A stretch of DNA of 64,000 nt, taken from the NCBI GenBank assembly GCA_013368315.1, contig JAACJM010000218.1:1-64000 (forward strand). The letters run 5' to 3'. Each line of letters opens with the position of its first letter. Position 1 is the stretch's first letter. The notes beneath the pieces are model-generated. The model saw only the letters and a list, made by a program, of their open reading frames with translations, searched no databases and was not told where the DNA came from. This DNA comes from Tetrapyrgos nigripes. Taxonomy: Eukaryota > Basidiomycota > Agaricomycetes > Agaricales > Campanellaceae. The translations under genes and the position numbers were made by a program. This document shows positions 1 to 11,194 of this stretch, one piece after another.

Positions 1-735
1 GATTTGTGTAGATGTGGGACATCCCAGGTGAGCTTTTTGCTGCTGGGATGTCCCTTCATTTGAGAGGGGAACCCAGCCAAGTGTGTGGGCCTTGGTTCAA
101 GCTACAAATTTTGAAGGGCTTTGACAGCTACCATTGGAGTGTGGCTAAAAATCACTTCTTGCCCTCTTGGAGTAATGCTGGTAGAATATACTTAAACATA
201 ACTGTAAGAAATTGATAAGGAATAATAATATGGAGATAGTCATCAGAGAGCCAGTATATCAAATGAATAACGAACATATCTGAAACAGAAGAAACTTCAA
301 AATACTGCCTACAGTTTTAACCAAGGAAATAGTGAATCAGTGAAATTGTAAAGACTGCCATGCAGTGCACGAAATACATTCAGTAATTAACTAAAATTGT
401 GTGACAGTGTGACACTGGGGATGTCCCAAAGGGATGAGCTGGTTAGTCCCACAGCCAAGAACCAGCTCATGGGATATCCCACAGGTAGATCCCAGACCAC
501 ATGGGATGTCCCACAGGAAGGCCCAGGAGGTAGTTGGTAGATCCCAGGTACTTGGTTAGAGACCAGGTTACTATCCCTACTTAGGTGGATTAGCTTGCAG
601 GAGCTAATCCACCTAACTAGGTACCTTAGTATGGGTGCCTGAAGTGCCTCAGTAAACCTCCTTCATCAGTTGTAGTAGATTATCTGCTGTCTTCTGCTCA
701 TTCGAAACATCGTAGACACGCACAGTGTATATCTG
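1..735. other. non-coding flank of a hAT relic with repeated palindromic decamers
   Basis: No credible gene is seen. The palindromic decamer GGGACATCCC/GGGATGTCCC recurs near 17, 44, 419 and 503, with a variant GGGATATCCC near 472. Positions 581-616 form a 15-bp perfect inverted repeat with a 6-nt loop. Clusters of short palindromes next to a hAT transposase remnant resemble subterminal transposase-binding repeats, but no terminal inverted repeat or 8-bp TSD was found, so this is inference. Confidence 0.4.
581..616. repeat. 15-bp perfect inverted repeat (hairpin)
   Basis: The arm TTAGGTGGATTAGCT at 581-595 is exactly complementary to 602-616, with TGCAGG as the loop. It lies just downstream of the minus-strand hAT reading frame and could be part of that element's end. 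Confidence 0.7.
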
Positions 736-1925
736 TTATTGGATCAATGAAGCTTCAGTTTGAAATTTTGAAATCACAACAGCAAAATTCACTTGTACCT
801 TGCGATTAATTGAGACCATGAAAGCTATATAATGGGTACTGTTTACTCCTGTCCAACCATCACACTGCACAGTAGCATTCATCCCTGCAACTGCCAATCG
901 ATTTTGAGCGTGAATATCGGATAAAATTTTTGGAATGATTCTTCGTGTGAGAACACCGTGACTAGAGGTACGTGCGCTGGGTAGGAATTCCAGGCAAAAC
1001 AATTCCCACTCAGGATTCTCAACCCACGATAGTGAGAAGCCTGCAGACGCAGTGAGACAACCCAGGCGATATTCAAATTGTTGTTGGCTACTGTCTGTCC
1101 ACTGTGGAATTGATGGTGACTGATAATTGTAAGAGCTCCGATGTCGTTTAAGAGGTGGGCCTGGTATTGAAAGCTGAGATGATGTGGGAATGACTCCCCC
1201 ACTAGACGAGACTTGGGAAGCAGAGTCTCCAGGTGAGACACCAAGCTCTGATCCAGAATGTGTGAGTATGGGAGAGTCGACACCGGATTGAAATTGAGAT
1301 GGCCCTGAGCTAATGGAGGGATGTGCGAATGGACTCAGAAAAGAAATATGCGGTGAGGGAGGATGAGAATAGGGGTCAGGAAGAGATGTGGGACCAAAAT
1401 TCTGATGTTGGGGATGTATGGGAGGGTATGGGTTTAGAGAGGGAGTAGGATTGGAACCACTCTGTGGAGCTTGAGGCTGATTCTTCCTGCTGTGCTTGTT
1501 CTTCTCCTCAAGAACCTGATTTTTGACAACGGAAGACTGATATTGGCATGTGGATAGATGGTGGAGGAGGGTTTCAGGCCGAGCAACCAGCCACAAACGA
1601 TTTTTCGACTCTTGAGACTCTGCAAAGACTAGGATACGTTCATTAGAACAGTGATAAAAAAAGATAGTATTATTCTGAATGGGAATTCTGTACTTATGGA
1701 CGTCTGTAATAAAATCATGAGTCCTGACATTTGAGATACGACCAGCATCAAAAGCAGCCTGATCGTTGGTCTCCTCCTGCTGAACTCGGGTGGCATGGCA
1801 AAGATTGCACATCACTTTTGCTTTACCAATGTGCATAGCTTCTGGGCGTTTGGCAGCGAGGCCGGGATGATCAAGGAAATGGTCCCAGTGCCATAGACAG
1901 TTCGACTGACCAGACAGAGTTTGGA
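736..1925 (-). pseudogene. hAT-family transposase, N-terminal fragment
   Basis: The minus frame is open from 1836 to 736 (366 codons). In-frame coding-like sequence continues upstream of the first Met, so the true start is probably in an earlier exon. A BED-type zinc-finger-like region is visible: a Cys pair in CNLC near residues 10-13 and a His/Cys pair in HLSTC near residues 92-96. A Pro/Ser/Gln-rich linker follows (about 115-250). The block ending in QCDGWTGVNSTHY and IAFMV matches the conserved middle region of fungal hAT transposases. The C-terminal half, with the remaining catalytic residues and the hATC dimerisation domain, is absent. The copy is therefore truncated and unlikely to be active. 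Confidence 0.75.
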
Positions 1926-1989
1926 AGTGAATGATGGTACGTACATATTGCCTCTGGTATAAATACCAACTATCATTAAGATATTATCT

Positions 1990-2230
1990 AACTCTCAAGA
2001 AGAACCTCCAAAGATAAATATCAGACTCTTGTCCAGCTTACTTCCAGTTGGTTGTAGTACTAGTATTAATAACATTATTCGGGGAATCATTGGTGAGAAG
2101 CTATAAATGCAATTGGAAGAACTACAAATACTCAGATTCAAGAATAATGACTCAACTCGGAGCAGGGAATATATTGGAATCATATACATTGGAAGTACCT
2201 AGTATTACCCCATTGGTATACAATTACTTA
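1990..2230. other. AT-rich spacer, possible LTR remnant
   Basis: No gene is seen. Read on the minus strand this sits immediately downstream of the gypsy gag relic and contains a TATA-like stretch near 1958-1970. It might be a decayed LTR, but no paired copy exists in the window. Confidence 0.25.
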
Positions 2231-3274
2231 CTACATGCTGAAAATGTAATCTACATACTCCCAACTCAGCATGGAAGTCAATAGCAACCATACTTGATGG
2301 CGTCTGCAGAAAATGTCGACGTGCCAGCAGCCTGGGAATGACCGCCGCTTGGCATTCAGATTTCCCTGAAGGTCACCAAATCTCACGTAACAGGCCAGGT
2401 CATTTTGGTGACCATGGATATGACCTTGAGGTCGGTGACCGTGCAACACTGTTATAAGTGCATTCACACTTGCTACCGTCCTTCCTTGAGAAGGGCCTGC
2501 ACTCGTTCTTGGTGTAGAGAACAGCCTTGATCGTCCTTCCCTTTCCCTCTCGTTTACCCATTCCAAATGGAGATCCATCGTTCTCTCCCTGTACTCATCG
2601 AAATCTTTCCACTTCGGCCAGGTCATTCCTACTGTCTTCCGAAGCTTCTCTGGGAGACCTACTTTGTAATAATCCAAAAGGGCCGTTTCTCCAAAATCTG
2701 ACTCTTCCCCATACGTGTCAAAAATACTGTTATAACTACTGATGTCCGTTCCCTTCATCTTAGCATTCTTGATTTTTGTCCTTGCGACTTCATTGGAAGC
2801 AAGTGCCTTGAAATCCCTTTTAAACCTATCTCGGATCTCTTTCAATGTTGTCCACCACCTTTCATTTATTCCAACCTTTGTATCCTCTTCATCTTCTTCC
2901 CGCTCTGTAATTCATTGGGTTGCCCAATCTCCCCCTTTTTCTCCTGTGAAGAATGAGAGGAACAAGGACACTTTGGAGTCCTCAGTGGCGTATCTGGTCT
3001 TCTGATGTAGATAATTGTTGAACGAGGCTAGCCATCGTTTCGCCTCATCACGTTCTCTGCTGAAAGCATCTGGTTTTCTTCCTCATTCGGAAGTGTTGTT
3101 TGAGTCGTTGGGTGCTACGTCTGACATGGCTGGTTCGTCTGGATCTGACAGTTCAGGAGATGGATTAGGGGCTGGCAAAGGAGGTTCACTTGGATTTGAT
3201 GGATTGGGAGAAGGATCATGGGGAGGGGTTGATGGATTGTTAGAAGGTAGATCTGGTAACGGATTTGATGTCAA
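2231..3274 (-). pseudogene. Ty3/gypsy Gag-like protein, broken
   Basis: Read on the minus strand from 3274, a Pro/Ser/Asn/Asp-rich N-terminus (63 codons to 3083) runs into a stop. It continues in compatible frames with capsid-like sequence (Arg/Lys-rich helix, SLFLSFFTGEKGGDWATQ near 2930) and then an open 204-codon segment from 2845 to 2231. The order matches retrotransposon Gag: a disordered N-terminus, a capsid core with a W-A signature, and a Lys/Arg-rich segment. At least two in-frame stops break it (near 3080 and 2915). No protease, RT or integrase follows downstream, so this is a solitary gag fragment. It is not the gag of gypsy-A or gypsy-B, which lie on the other strand. Confidence 0.6.
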
Positions 3275-4094
3275 AGATGGGTCAGGTGGTACAAGGAAAG
3301 AGGATTCTGGATTCGGTTGAATGTTTGTAGGGGTAGATGATCCCTGATCTGGTTCAGTTTCAGAGTCGATTATAGGATGGGCTTTTCGAATGGTAAGTTC
3401 TTGGTTGTGTGTTATTACTTGACACTCGATAGGAAGGATTTCGTTTTCAGGAAGGGTTTGGGTGTTATACCTGTTAATACAGGGTTGGTTTTCGCAGAAT
3501 TGATAGGGTTTTTCGCTTTCCGAGTTATAATTACAGTCAAGGATTCTTGGCTTAAAGAAGACGTGTGGAAGATCTGCACAGGGAAGACTTGGGTCTGCAG
3601 ATGCAGACCGTCAACTTGTCATATACTTTCTCTATAATCTCTTAGGGCCTTCTTTTCTACCCTCTGAATCACCATGAGGATTCGAAGATGAAGGAAGGTG
3701 GTGTACCGTAGTCTGTAAGTTCTGTAGGTGTGTTGTATTCCTTGAAGAACAGCAGTCCCATAATCCTAACGACAGTCTCCTCGGTATCGAGGTTGATGGT
3801 GACTCGTATGTACAAATAGATGGAGAGGATCACATCACCTGGTTCCAGTTTCCACACCCAACAATGTGTACAGATGAAGTTTCGATCATAACTCCAAGGA
3901 TCTGCCTGAATGCTTTCTGCATGGCTGCACCAGTACTTGGTGTGCAATAGATCAAGTGGGAGAGGAAGAGGAGGTTGTTCATAGTCAGATGAACTCTCAG
4001 GGGGATCGAAGCGAATCTGAGAGAATGTAGAAGACAGAGTGAAAGGAATATACAAAAGGGAGGAGCGATTGTTGCTACACTGTTACTCGAAGTA
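3275..4094. other. no recognised gene; 128-codon minus ORF of unknown status
   Basis: A minus-strand open frame at 3669-4055 has acidic/Pro-rich composition and no recognised motif. The rest holds only short overlapping ORFs. It could be upstream gag-element sequence; nothing supports an expressed gene. Confidence 0.3.
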
Positions 4095-4517
4095 CAGTGG
4101 CCAAAAAAATTGTCCACATGTTTGGCACTTTTGGAAAGATTGCTGATTTAAGAGCTATTGAGCAGAAATCTCAAAACATGGCTGGTGGTAGCAAGAAAGC
4201 CTTTGATTAGAGCTACAATAATCTGTCTGTTTTGTCTTATTTGGCCACATATCTGTGGAGTTATGATTGATTTAAAATTGTATGTCATTTGGACAATTTT
4301 TTGAGTTGCCACTTCAAAATCATTATTGCAATAACCTGATGTGTTATACATGATGTCATGGGTGGAGCTGTACAGTAATGTGATGTATACACCACAATAA
4401 TGTCATAGCTGCCAGCTGGAGCATACATAGCAACATACAGATGCTCTACAGCTTCTATGAAAATCATGGGGTCCCTCATATCAGCCCAGAAAGACAATCT
4501 CTACTCTCTCCTCCAAA
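4095..4517 (+). repeat. left TIR of Tc1/mariner derivative
   Basis: Inverted copy of 5309-5731 with only scattered mismatches. It contains the motif AATTGTCCACATG near the tip and a second related motif (AATTGTCCAAATGAC in reverse) near 4285-4300, so the tip motif recurs inside the TIR. Confidence 0.85.
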
Positions 4518-5308
4518 CTGCCCCTCCCTCTATCAAAATTTCAGCTCAGACTGAAGTATGAAAGCAGAGTGTTGCTTTTATAGGTAGAGAGACATGTTCT
4601 GATAAAGGAAACCATTGGATATAGCACTTTAGAAAGTTAATACCCAGCTGAAAAATGGCCACCTCTGGATCAACTCCCATATTATTAATGCTTTCCAGGA
4701 TTTTGTTACTTAAGATGGTCATATAGTGTTTGCAATCTATCTTCCCCTTCATCTGGACCATTTTTACTGCTCACTGTTGCCCCATACCCTACCCCATCAT
4801 GTCATTTTCTCTCTCAAATGTCATCATTTCTGTCACATCTTGCTGTACCATGAATTTATCTCTCTTTTCTCACACATGCTGGGGCATATTTGCCCCAAAA
4901 TAATTGGTTTTGGTCTTATCTGAGAAAATAACCCACTTCTAGCCTTCTACAGCCCGGTCTTTTTACATCTGTGCAAACTTCAAGTGAGCCTTGCTGCAAG
5001 TCACTGTAAGTTTGCACTTGTTCTGTGTTTTGGAGATCGCCACAAGACGTTTTCAGGAATGTTTTGGCTGTTATAGGTTGGGACAGGTTGTCCAAAAAGA
5101 GCCTTGATGTTTCAGGCCACTTGTGTAGCAATCTGGCTTTACCAGAATGGATTTTTTTCCAATCTAACCTCTTCACAAGTAGTAGAGAGCCTCCTAGGAC
5201 ACCCTGCTGTATTGTTCTCATTGTCTGTATTTGTCTTTTAAGCCACAAAAGCAACTCTTGGCTTCCATACTCCAGTCTGAGCTGCAATTTTTGCAGATGG
5301 AGAGGCAG

Positions 5309-5731
5309 TTAAGAGGAGAGAGTAGAGATTGTCTTTCTGGGCTGATATGAGGGACCCCATGATTTTCATAGAGGCTGTAGAGCATCTGTATGTTGCTATG
5401 TATGCTCCAGCTGGCAGCTATGACATCATTGTAGTGTATACATTACATTACTGTACAGCTTCACCCATGACATCATGTATAACACATCAGGTTATTGCAA
5501 TAATGATTTTGAAGTGGCAACTCAAAAAATTGTCCAAATGACATACAGTTTTAAATCAATCATAACTCCACAGATATTTGGTCAAATAAGACAAAACAGA
5601 CAGATTATTGTAGCTCTAATCAAAGGCTTTCTTGCTACCACCAGCCATGTTTTGAGATTTCTGCTCAATAGCTCTTAAATCAGCAATCTTTCCAAAAGTG
5701 CCAAACATGTGGACAATTTTTTTGGCCACTG
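5309..5731 (-). repeat. right TIR of Tc1/mariner derivative
   Basis: Inverted copy of 4095-4517. Short open frames in both arms encode almost the same peptide because the arms are copies; they are not genes. Confidence 0.85.
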
Positions 5732-5912
5732 TACACAGTGGATCAGCAGTCTACTCAAAGTAGTGTCTGCTTCTAGCAATCAAAACGTATTTGAATTGCA
5801 GAGAGGAGGAACAACACTTGCATTGTAGATGAAATGGTGGTGAAGGGTAAAAAGAGTTGAGAACAGAGAAAAAACTCAAATAGTGAGGTGGGTGTATGGG
5901 AGTTCATTCAAG

Positions 5913-6410
5913 TGTCAAGGTTGTCAATACACTCAAATAACCACCCAAGTCACACACTAAGAGAGCAGATATAAGCAGATAGATTGAGAGAGATATAGAT
6001 GAGATATAGAGAGGAAGAGAAATGAGTAGGCTGACTAGGCTCTACACTGCGTAGTAATAGTACAGACGAAGTGAACAAACTGGGGAATCAGTTACAAGAG
6101 ATCTCGAGTATATATGAGAAATGTGAAGGGATGGAAAAAGTAAATGAAAATAGAATGGTACCATATGGTTGAGAAAGATAGGAAGATCAGATCAATCAAG
6201 TTAAAGATAGGAAGAATGGATATGAGATAAGAAAGATGGGAAGATTGATCAACAGTTATTATAGAGTTTGACAAGTTTTATAAGGTTCAAAGTCAGAAGT
6301 ATAAGGTTGAAGGGTTTCTCGAGGGAATGCAATGGACAAATGATCAGAGAAAGGGTTCGATAATAAAGTAGAAGAGGAAGGAGGGCAAAGAACTGTAGCA
6401 GTTCATGACA
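5913..6410 (-). repeat. gypsy-A LTR, inverted (minus) orientation
   Basis: The reverse complement matches the plus-strand LTRs at 8053-8504 and 63452-63888 along its length, including the TGTCATGAACTGCTACAG start and the CCTTGACA end. The 5-bp flanks (TCAAG and GGCCA) do not match, so it is not a clean solo LTR. Its outer base abuts the gypsy-A pol frame directly at 6411. Confidence 0.85.
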
Positions 6411-7990
6411 GGCCAGATCATAAAGAGGGGGTTGAAGACAACAATAAGGATAGAGTGTTACTAGACCCCAAGTTCTTCAGAATTCGAGCTACAAGACCGG
6501 GGACAGTGGTTGCAATTGGAGATGCCGAATTGAGAAGACAAATCAAAGAATGTCCAAAAAAGGACAAGGAAGTCGTGAGTGCTCTCGAAGTCATCCTAAA
6601 TAATGGTCCACACTCGCTGGTCAAGAACTTACAAGAATGGAATTACGAAGATGGGATTATTTTATTCCGAGGCAAAGTCTATGTCCCCTACAACAACCAA
6701 TTACATAGAGACATAGTCAAAATGCATCACGATAGTCTCACTGTGGGACACCCAGGCTGGTTCAAGACCTATGAACTAGTTAGTAGAGAATTTTGGTGGC
6801 CTGGTATGTCAGTATTTGTTTGTGATTATGTCAAAGGATGCACTACCTGTCAATTGACCAAGGCACAAAACCATCCAACACATGTACCACTAATCCCAAA
6901 CAATGTTCCAGAACGACCCTTTGGTACCATTACCACTGATTTTATCACGGATCTTCCAGAATTCACATAACAGTGGACTGATTGACAAAAACAGTGGTCA
7001 TTTCTCCTTGCCGAAAAGATATTGATAGTAATGGTACTATTGATATTTTGTTCGATAACACTTGGTGATGGTATGGTCTATGGGACAAGATGATATCAGA
7101 TCGAGGACCACAGTTTGCGAGTCAGGTCATGAGAGGGATATATGCTAAGTTAGGTATCACCTCAGCTCTTAGTACGGCTTATCACCCACAAACAGATGGT
7201 GAAACCGAAAGGTTCAATCAAGAACTTGAACAATACTTACGAACCTTCTGTAACTATCGCATCTGCCATACACTGAGTTTTGCCATAATACTCGTATCCA
7301 CTCAGCCACTGGAAAATCACCTTTCAAATTACTCCATGGATATCTTCCTCAACTCTTTCCATTGATCAATCCATTGTCACACATACCAAAAGTTGAAGAA
7401 TGCCTTCAGAATCTGGAAGCATTGAGTGAAGAGTTGAAAGCAAGTCTAACAACTGCTGCAGAGCTGATAAAGAGACAGAACATGGACCATGTAAAAGAAG
7501 GGGTGAAGTTCAAAGTTGGGGATAAAGTACTGCTAGACAGGAAGAACTTAAAGACCACCAGGCCAAAAGCTAAGTTGGCTAATCATTGTCGTGGACCATT
7601 TGAAATCACTGATGTAATTGGCAAAGTTAACTATCGTCTCAAACTGCCAAACACCTGGTGAATTCATCCAGTATTCCACACTTCACTACTATCACCATAC
7701 AAGGAGAATGGAGTAAACTATCCAGGAGAACCAGCAGAGTTACTGCCAGAAGATAACAAATATGATGTAGAAGCAATTCTAGATTCGAAACCAACTAGGA
7801 ATCATCGAGGAGTGCAGTATTTGGTCAAATGGTTGGACTACTCGGACTCTGAAAATTCATGGGAACCAGCTTCGGGTTTGACAAAATTGAAAGAGATGAT
7901 TGAAGCTTTCCATTGAAATCACCCAGATGCATATCGTCCACCAAATCTGGTATGAGCAGGATCTACAGTTTGTTCAATGGGAATTAGCAT
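6411..7990 (+). pseudogene. Ty3/gypsy chromovirus pol, integrase plus chromodomain, truncated and frameshifted (gypsy-A)
   Basis: Coding similarity starts at the LTR junction. First comes the linker before integrase (6411-6640). Then an HHCC zinc domain: His in MHHDSLTVGHPG (about 6720-6760) and Cys in CTTCQ (about 6838-6852). The integrase core follows, with D in TTDFITDLPE, a second D in ISDRGPQF (7090) and E in QTDGETERF (7190-7212). A C-terminal segment and a chromodomain end it (LVKWLDYSDSENSWEP near 7823-7866). Frame breaks occur after 6969, near 7260 and near 7365. In-frame TGA stops at 7659-7661 and 7914-7916 stand where Arg is usual in this family. Gag, protease and RT are missing because the copy is cut at 6411. 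Confidence 0.85.
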
Positions 7991-8052
7991 GGAGGATATT
8001 TGGAGAAGTACACATGTGCTCCAGGCAAAAGCACAGCTTAAAGAGGGGGTAA

Positions 8053-8504
8053 TGTCTCAAACTGCTACAGTTCTTTGTCCTCCTTCCTCTTCTACTACAT
8101 TATTGAACTCATTTTCTGATCATTTGTCTATTGCATTTCCTCAATAAACCTTTTAAACCTTATATTACTGACTTTGAACCTTATAGAACCTGTCAAACTC
8201 TATAATAACTGTCAATCAATCTTCCATTCCATCGATCCTATCTTTACCCTACATTTCTCCACTTCTCCCTATGTTTCTCCTATTTCTCCTATCTTTCTCC
8301 TATCACTTATTCATTGCTCTTCTATATAAACCACTAGACATTCTAACTAGTCCTTTAGTTCGTTCACTTTGTCTCTGCTCCATACTAGTACTACGCAGTG
8401 TAGAGCATAGTCAGCCTACTCGTTTCTCTTCCTCTATCTCTCAATCAATCTCTTTGTATCTGTGTGACTTGGGTGGTTAATCGAGTGTATCAGCAACCTT
8501 GACA
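8053..8504 (+). repeat. gypsy-A 3' LTR
   Basis: It begins TGTCTCAAACTGCTACAG straight after a purine tract (AAGAGGGGGTAA, 8041-8052) that fits a polypurine tract, and ends CCTTGACA at 8504. It matches the solo LTR at 63452-63888 and the inverted LTR at 5913-6410. A TATA-like motif (TATATAAA) lies near 8322. Confidence 0.85.
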
Positions 8505-9053
8505 CAGTTCAGATCTTCTATTGGGTTTGCGTGATGGACTTCGAGGCTGTAGGACGGGATAGGGTCTAGAACATGTCATATAGCTATAGATTTGTGCATA
8601 CTTATACACATTTTTCTAATCTCTCCTCATTGTCATTCAAGTTTTTTCCCTCCTCTCTTTTTTCTACTGTTTATCATCTCTTTGAGGATAGCGAGGCATT
8701 GTCATGAACAGTATAATTTTTTACGGTCCCAAACTGCAAGAAAAGGGCCTCGTAATTTGCCATGAAAAGCAGTGGCACCTTTCCCCAGTAATTTCAGGGG
8801 AGGAGGAAGGTGTTTTTCTGAAACGTCAGGGCAGGAGGGCAGGAAAAGTGCTGAGGATGCGGATGGTGAAGGTTGGCAACTAGAGTGGACATCGGGGGAG
8901 CCAGATGCCATCGAGCAGTGATGAGTATTCATTGTATAAATATCACAGGCACCATATACATATTTATACTTATAACACAGTGCATAATACCTGCAGGCAA
9001 TAAATACAGAATGCCTCAAGTCTCGGGATCCCGGCTACATATCCATTTGAAGT
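8505..9053. other. no gene; fragment of a dispersed MITE near 8746-8790
   Basis: No gene is supported. Positions 8746-8790 match the right end of the MITE copies at 45749-46049, 55617-55865 and 57039-57286 (GGCCTCGTAA, then CCATG...GTGGCACCTTTCC). No left end is present, so this is a fragment. Confidence 0.5.
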
Positions 9054-10327
9054 TCAGGCAACCACGAATGTGCTTTGGGTTGCATTGGCGGATAAATCCT
9101 CTGGTTTGGCAAAGGCCATTCCCTGCGATAAACCAGACTGCTTTTGACCTAGCTCTATCGTTTCGGCGCGTGAGTTTGTCTTCTTGAAGATTTCTGTGGA
9201 CGTGTCCATTGTCCATGCACGACCAGAAGATACGCGAAAGATGATAAGCAGCGGTGCAATGATCTGAGCCACAAGTGAGTCCAAATTATCTCTCTTCGCA
9301 ATCAGTCACTTACCTGCACTTGGGATAAAGGCTGTAGGAAAAGCGTTTGAACAGGACTGTTTAAACCAAAGGGTACGATGAAGAGTAGCTGGAACCCCGT
9401 GTACAGCAAGGAAGACTCGATAATCATCGATGCGATACTCGTATATTGCCTCCCGTACTTCTGTCCCATGATTTTGCCAATCCGATGTCGATAGACGAGG
9501 AGACGGATCACAATAGCTGCTGTCATGGAAACGTTCAGTGCGAAGGAGGTCCAGAAGTATGGCTGGGTGAAGTTTATGGTGCTAGAAACCCACGGAGAGG
9601 AGGCAGGTGCAGACACTTGGATCAACCAAAGCAGGCCAAGAACTAGATCCGAGTTGGGTCAGTCATCACTCCAGAAATCTTGAACAATGGTTACATACCC
9701 CACGAAGTCAGGTATGTCAAGCATGGTATAGCACATATTGCCCACCATGGTACTGAGGTACCTTTGTAGACGACGAGGCAACGCCAGACCTATTCACGGG
9801 ACATATGGTAAGTATTGACAGTGAATGTTGGGAAGAGGCGGTATACTTACGACAACAACATCAGCTAACCAATTCGAGAGGACGAAGGCTACGTTTCCTA
9901 TCTCTGACACAGGAAGGGAGAACATGACTTGCTCGAAGGCAGCTGTGTGTACAAGCCCGAATAAGAATGGAGCCACCGCGAATGAGCAATGGCCAAACGT
10001 ACCTGGTCCACCAGGAAAATTCCGATAGCTTATGAAACTGAGGTCGGCCATAGCTGATGATCCAGCGATGAACATGGTAGCGAAGACGAACACCAAGATC
10101 ACGTAAATGAGCGAGATGAGGTGGACTTTGCGATTTTGGCGTTCTCCTCCTCGTCTTGGGGACTTCAAGACGTGGATCAAGGTGGTGATACACATGACGG
10201 TCAGAGTGAGGACCACGCCGTAACCGACACCAGTAAGAATGACGCCGATGAGCCATGTTTTCTCGCTGAATAGAGTGGAGGAATCCTCTGCTGGTGCCCA
10301 AGCTGGATCTAGGAAGACGGAGGGCAT
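9054..10327 (-). CDS. seven-helix membrane protein, 348 aa, five exons
   Basis: Exons in transcript order: 10327-10003, 9942-9851, 9789-9699, 9642-9314 and 9263-9054. All introns (60, 61, 56 and 50 nt) begin GT and end AG, the phases join cleanly, and the total is 349 codons. The protein has a short N-terminus and about seven hydrophobic helices. The first includes GVGYGVVLTLTVMC, one contains SNWLADVVV, and a late pair surrounds GFQLLFIVPFGL. A hydrophilic C-terminal tail of about 50 residues follows. The arrangement resembles an uncharacterised seven-transmembrane family common in mushroom genomes; receptor or transporter function is not known. No disabling change is seen. It stands alone between repeats. 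Confidence 0.8.
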
Positions 10328-10617
10328 TGCTGCAAAGTTGTTGGCAGGAGAGATGGCACTAGATATCGGTGAACATCTTTGACAGCGTAAAATAGAACTG
10401 CCATTCTAGGATAGTCTTTTTTGGGATGAATGGAGATAAAGTGATCGGATGCTTTGCTCCGTCCATTTATAGCTATACTTGAACTGTCAGAGAATGCAAT
10501 TCTTCTGCTAGGCTTGTAGCAAGTACATGTGCTCCTTGATGAGTTCCTGGAGCAGCAGTTGATGGCTATGAGTATTGAAACCTTGTTCGGAGCATCAAAC
10601 AGGGTACTAATGGGCTT
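10328..10617. promoter_or_regulatory. upstream region of the membrane-protein gene
   Basis: About 290 bp between the start codon at 10327 and the hAT-type MITE. No clear TATA box or repeat is seen. The MITE insertion marks the upstream edge of what could be an intact promoter. Confidence 0.3.
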
Positions 10618-11186
10618 TAGTGATGTGCGGGCTTGGGCTCGAAGCCCGAGCCCGGCCCTAAAAGCCCAAGCCCAGCCCGGCCTTTGAGGAGGGCTTGAGG
10701 GCCTGAGGGCTCGGGCTTGATTTCTGAAAGCCGTGAGCCCGAAGCTTAGGCCCGGGCTTTCAGCGATACTTAGTGACCTGTTACTGACCAATAAAAAATT
10801 GTCAATAAATAGTTGAAATTTCCTTTTGCAGGCATTCTCACCAGGTTCTCACACAACTTTACAGTTTCCCAGCGTCTAACCATCGTCCTGGGTCATCCCC
10901 AGCTGTTATCCACTACTTGTTGGCACCAATAATGTTGGCTTTGGGTCCGTAAATGCTTAATGTAGGTCGGTGGTCCATTTTGTCTATAATACAACCCTAG
11001 CTTCAGACTTACCCAACACTTCGATCGCGACTTTTTGTGCAATGACATCATCCTAGTCTGAGCCCGGGCTCAAAGCCCGACCCTACTGAGGGCTTAGGGC
11101 TGGGCTTGGATTCTTGGTGAGCCCGAGCCCTACAAAGCCCAGCCCGAGCCCGGGCTTTGAGCCCAAGCCCGGCCCGCACATCACTA
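10618..11186. mobile_element. 569-bp non-autonomous hAT-type MITE
   Basis: TIRs start TAGTGATGTGCGGGC at 10618 and mirror this at 11172-11186. The 8-bp direct repeat ATGGGCTT flanks both sides (10610-10617 and 11187-11194), as expected for hAT. Both subterminal regions (10625-10760 and 11055-11175) are packed with the motif GCCCGAGCCC and its complement, likely transposase-binding repeats. No coding potential. Confidence 0.9.
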
Positions 11187-11194
11187 ATGGGCTT

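Larger units (their letters stand above)
4095..5731 (-). mobile_element. Tc1/mariner-type derivative with 423-bp terminal inverted repeats
   Basis: The element runs from CAGTGGCC at 4095 to GGCCACTG at 5731 and is flanked by TA on both sides (4093-4094 and 5732-5733), the Tc1/mariner target duplication. The TIRs are unusually long: 4095-4517 and 5309-5731 are near-perfect inverted copies. The interior keeps stretches alignable on the minus strand to the mariner at 36932-38559 (for example the block near 4660-4700), but no transposase frame survives. The long arms include sequence that corresponds to the 5' end of the transposase gene in the other copy. This suggests one end was replaced by an inverted copy of the other. 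Non-autonomous. Confidence 0.85.

Noticed and set aside
8702..9019. 105-codon minus ORF downstream of the seven-helix gene
   Set aside because: Overlaps a MITE fragment and non-coding 3' sequence; no domain.
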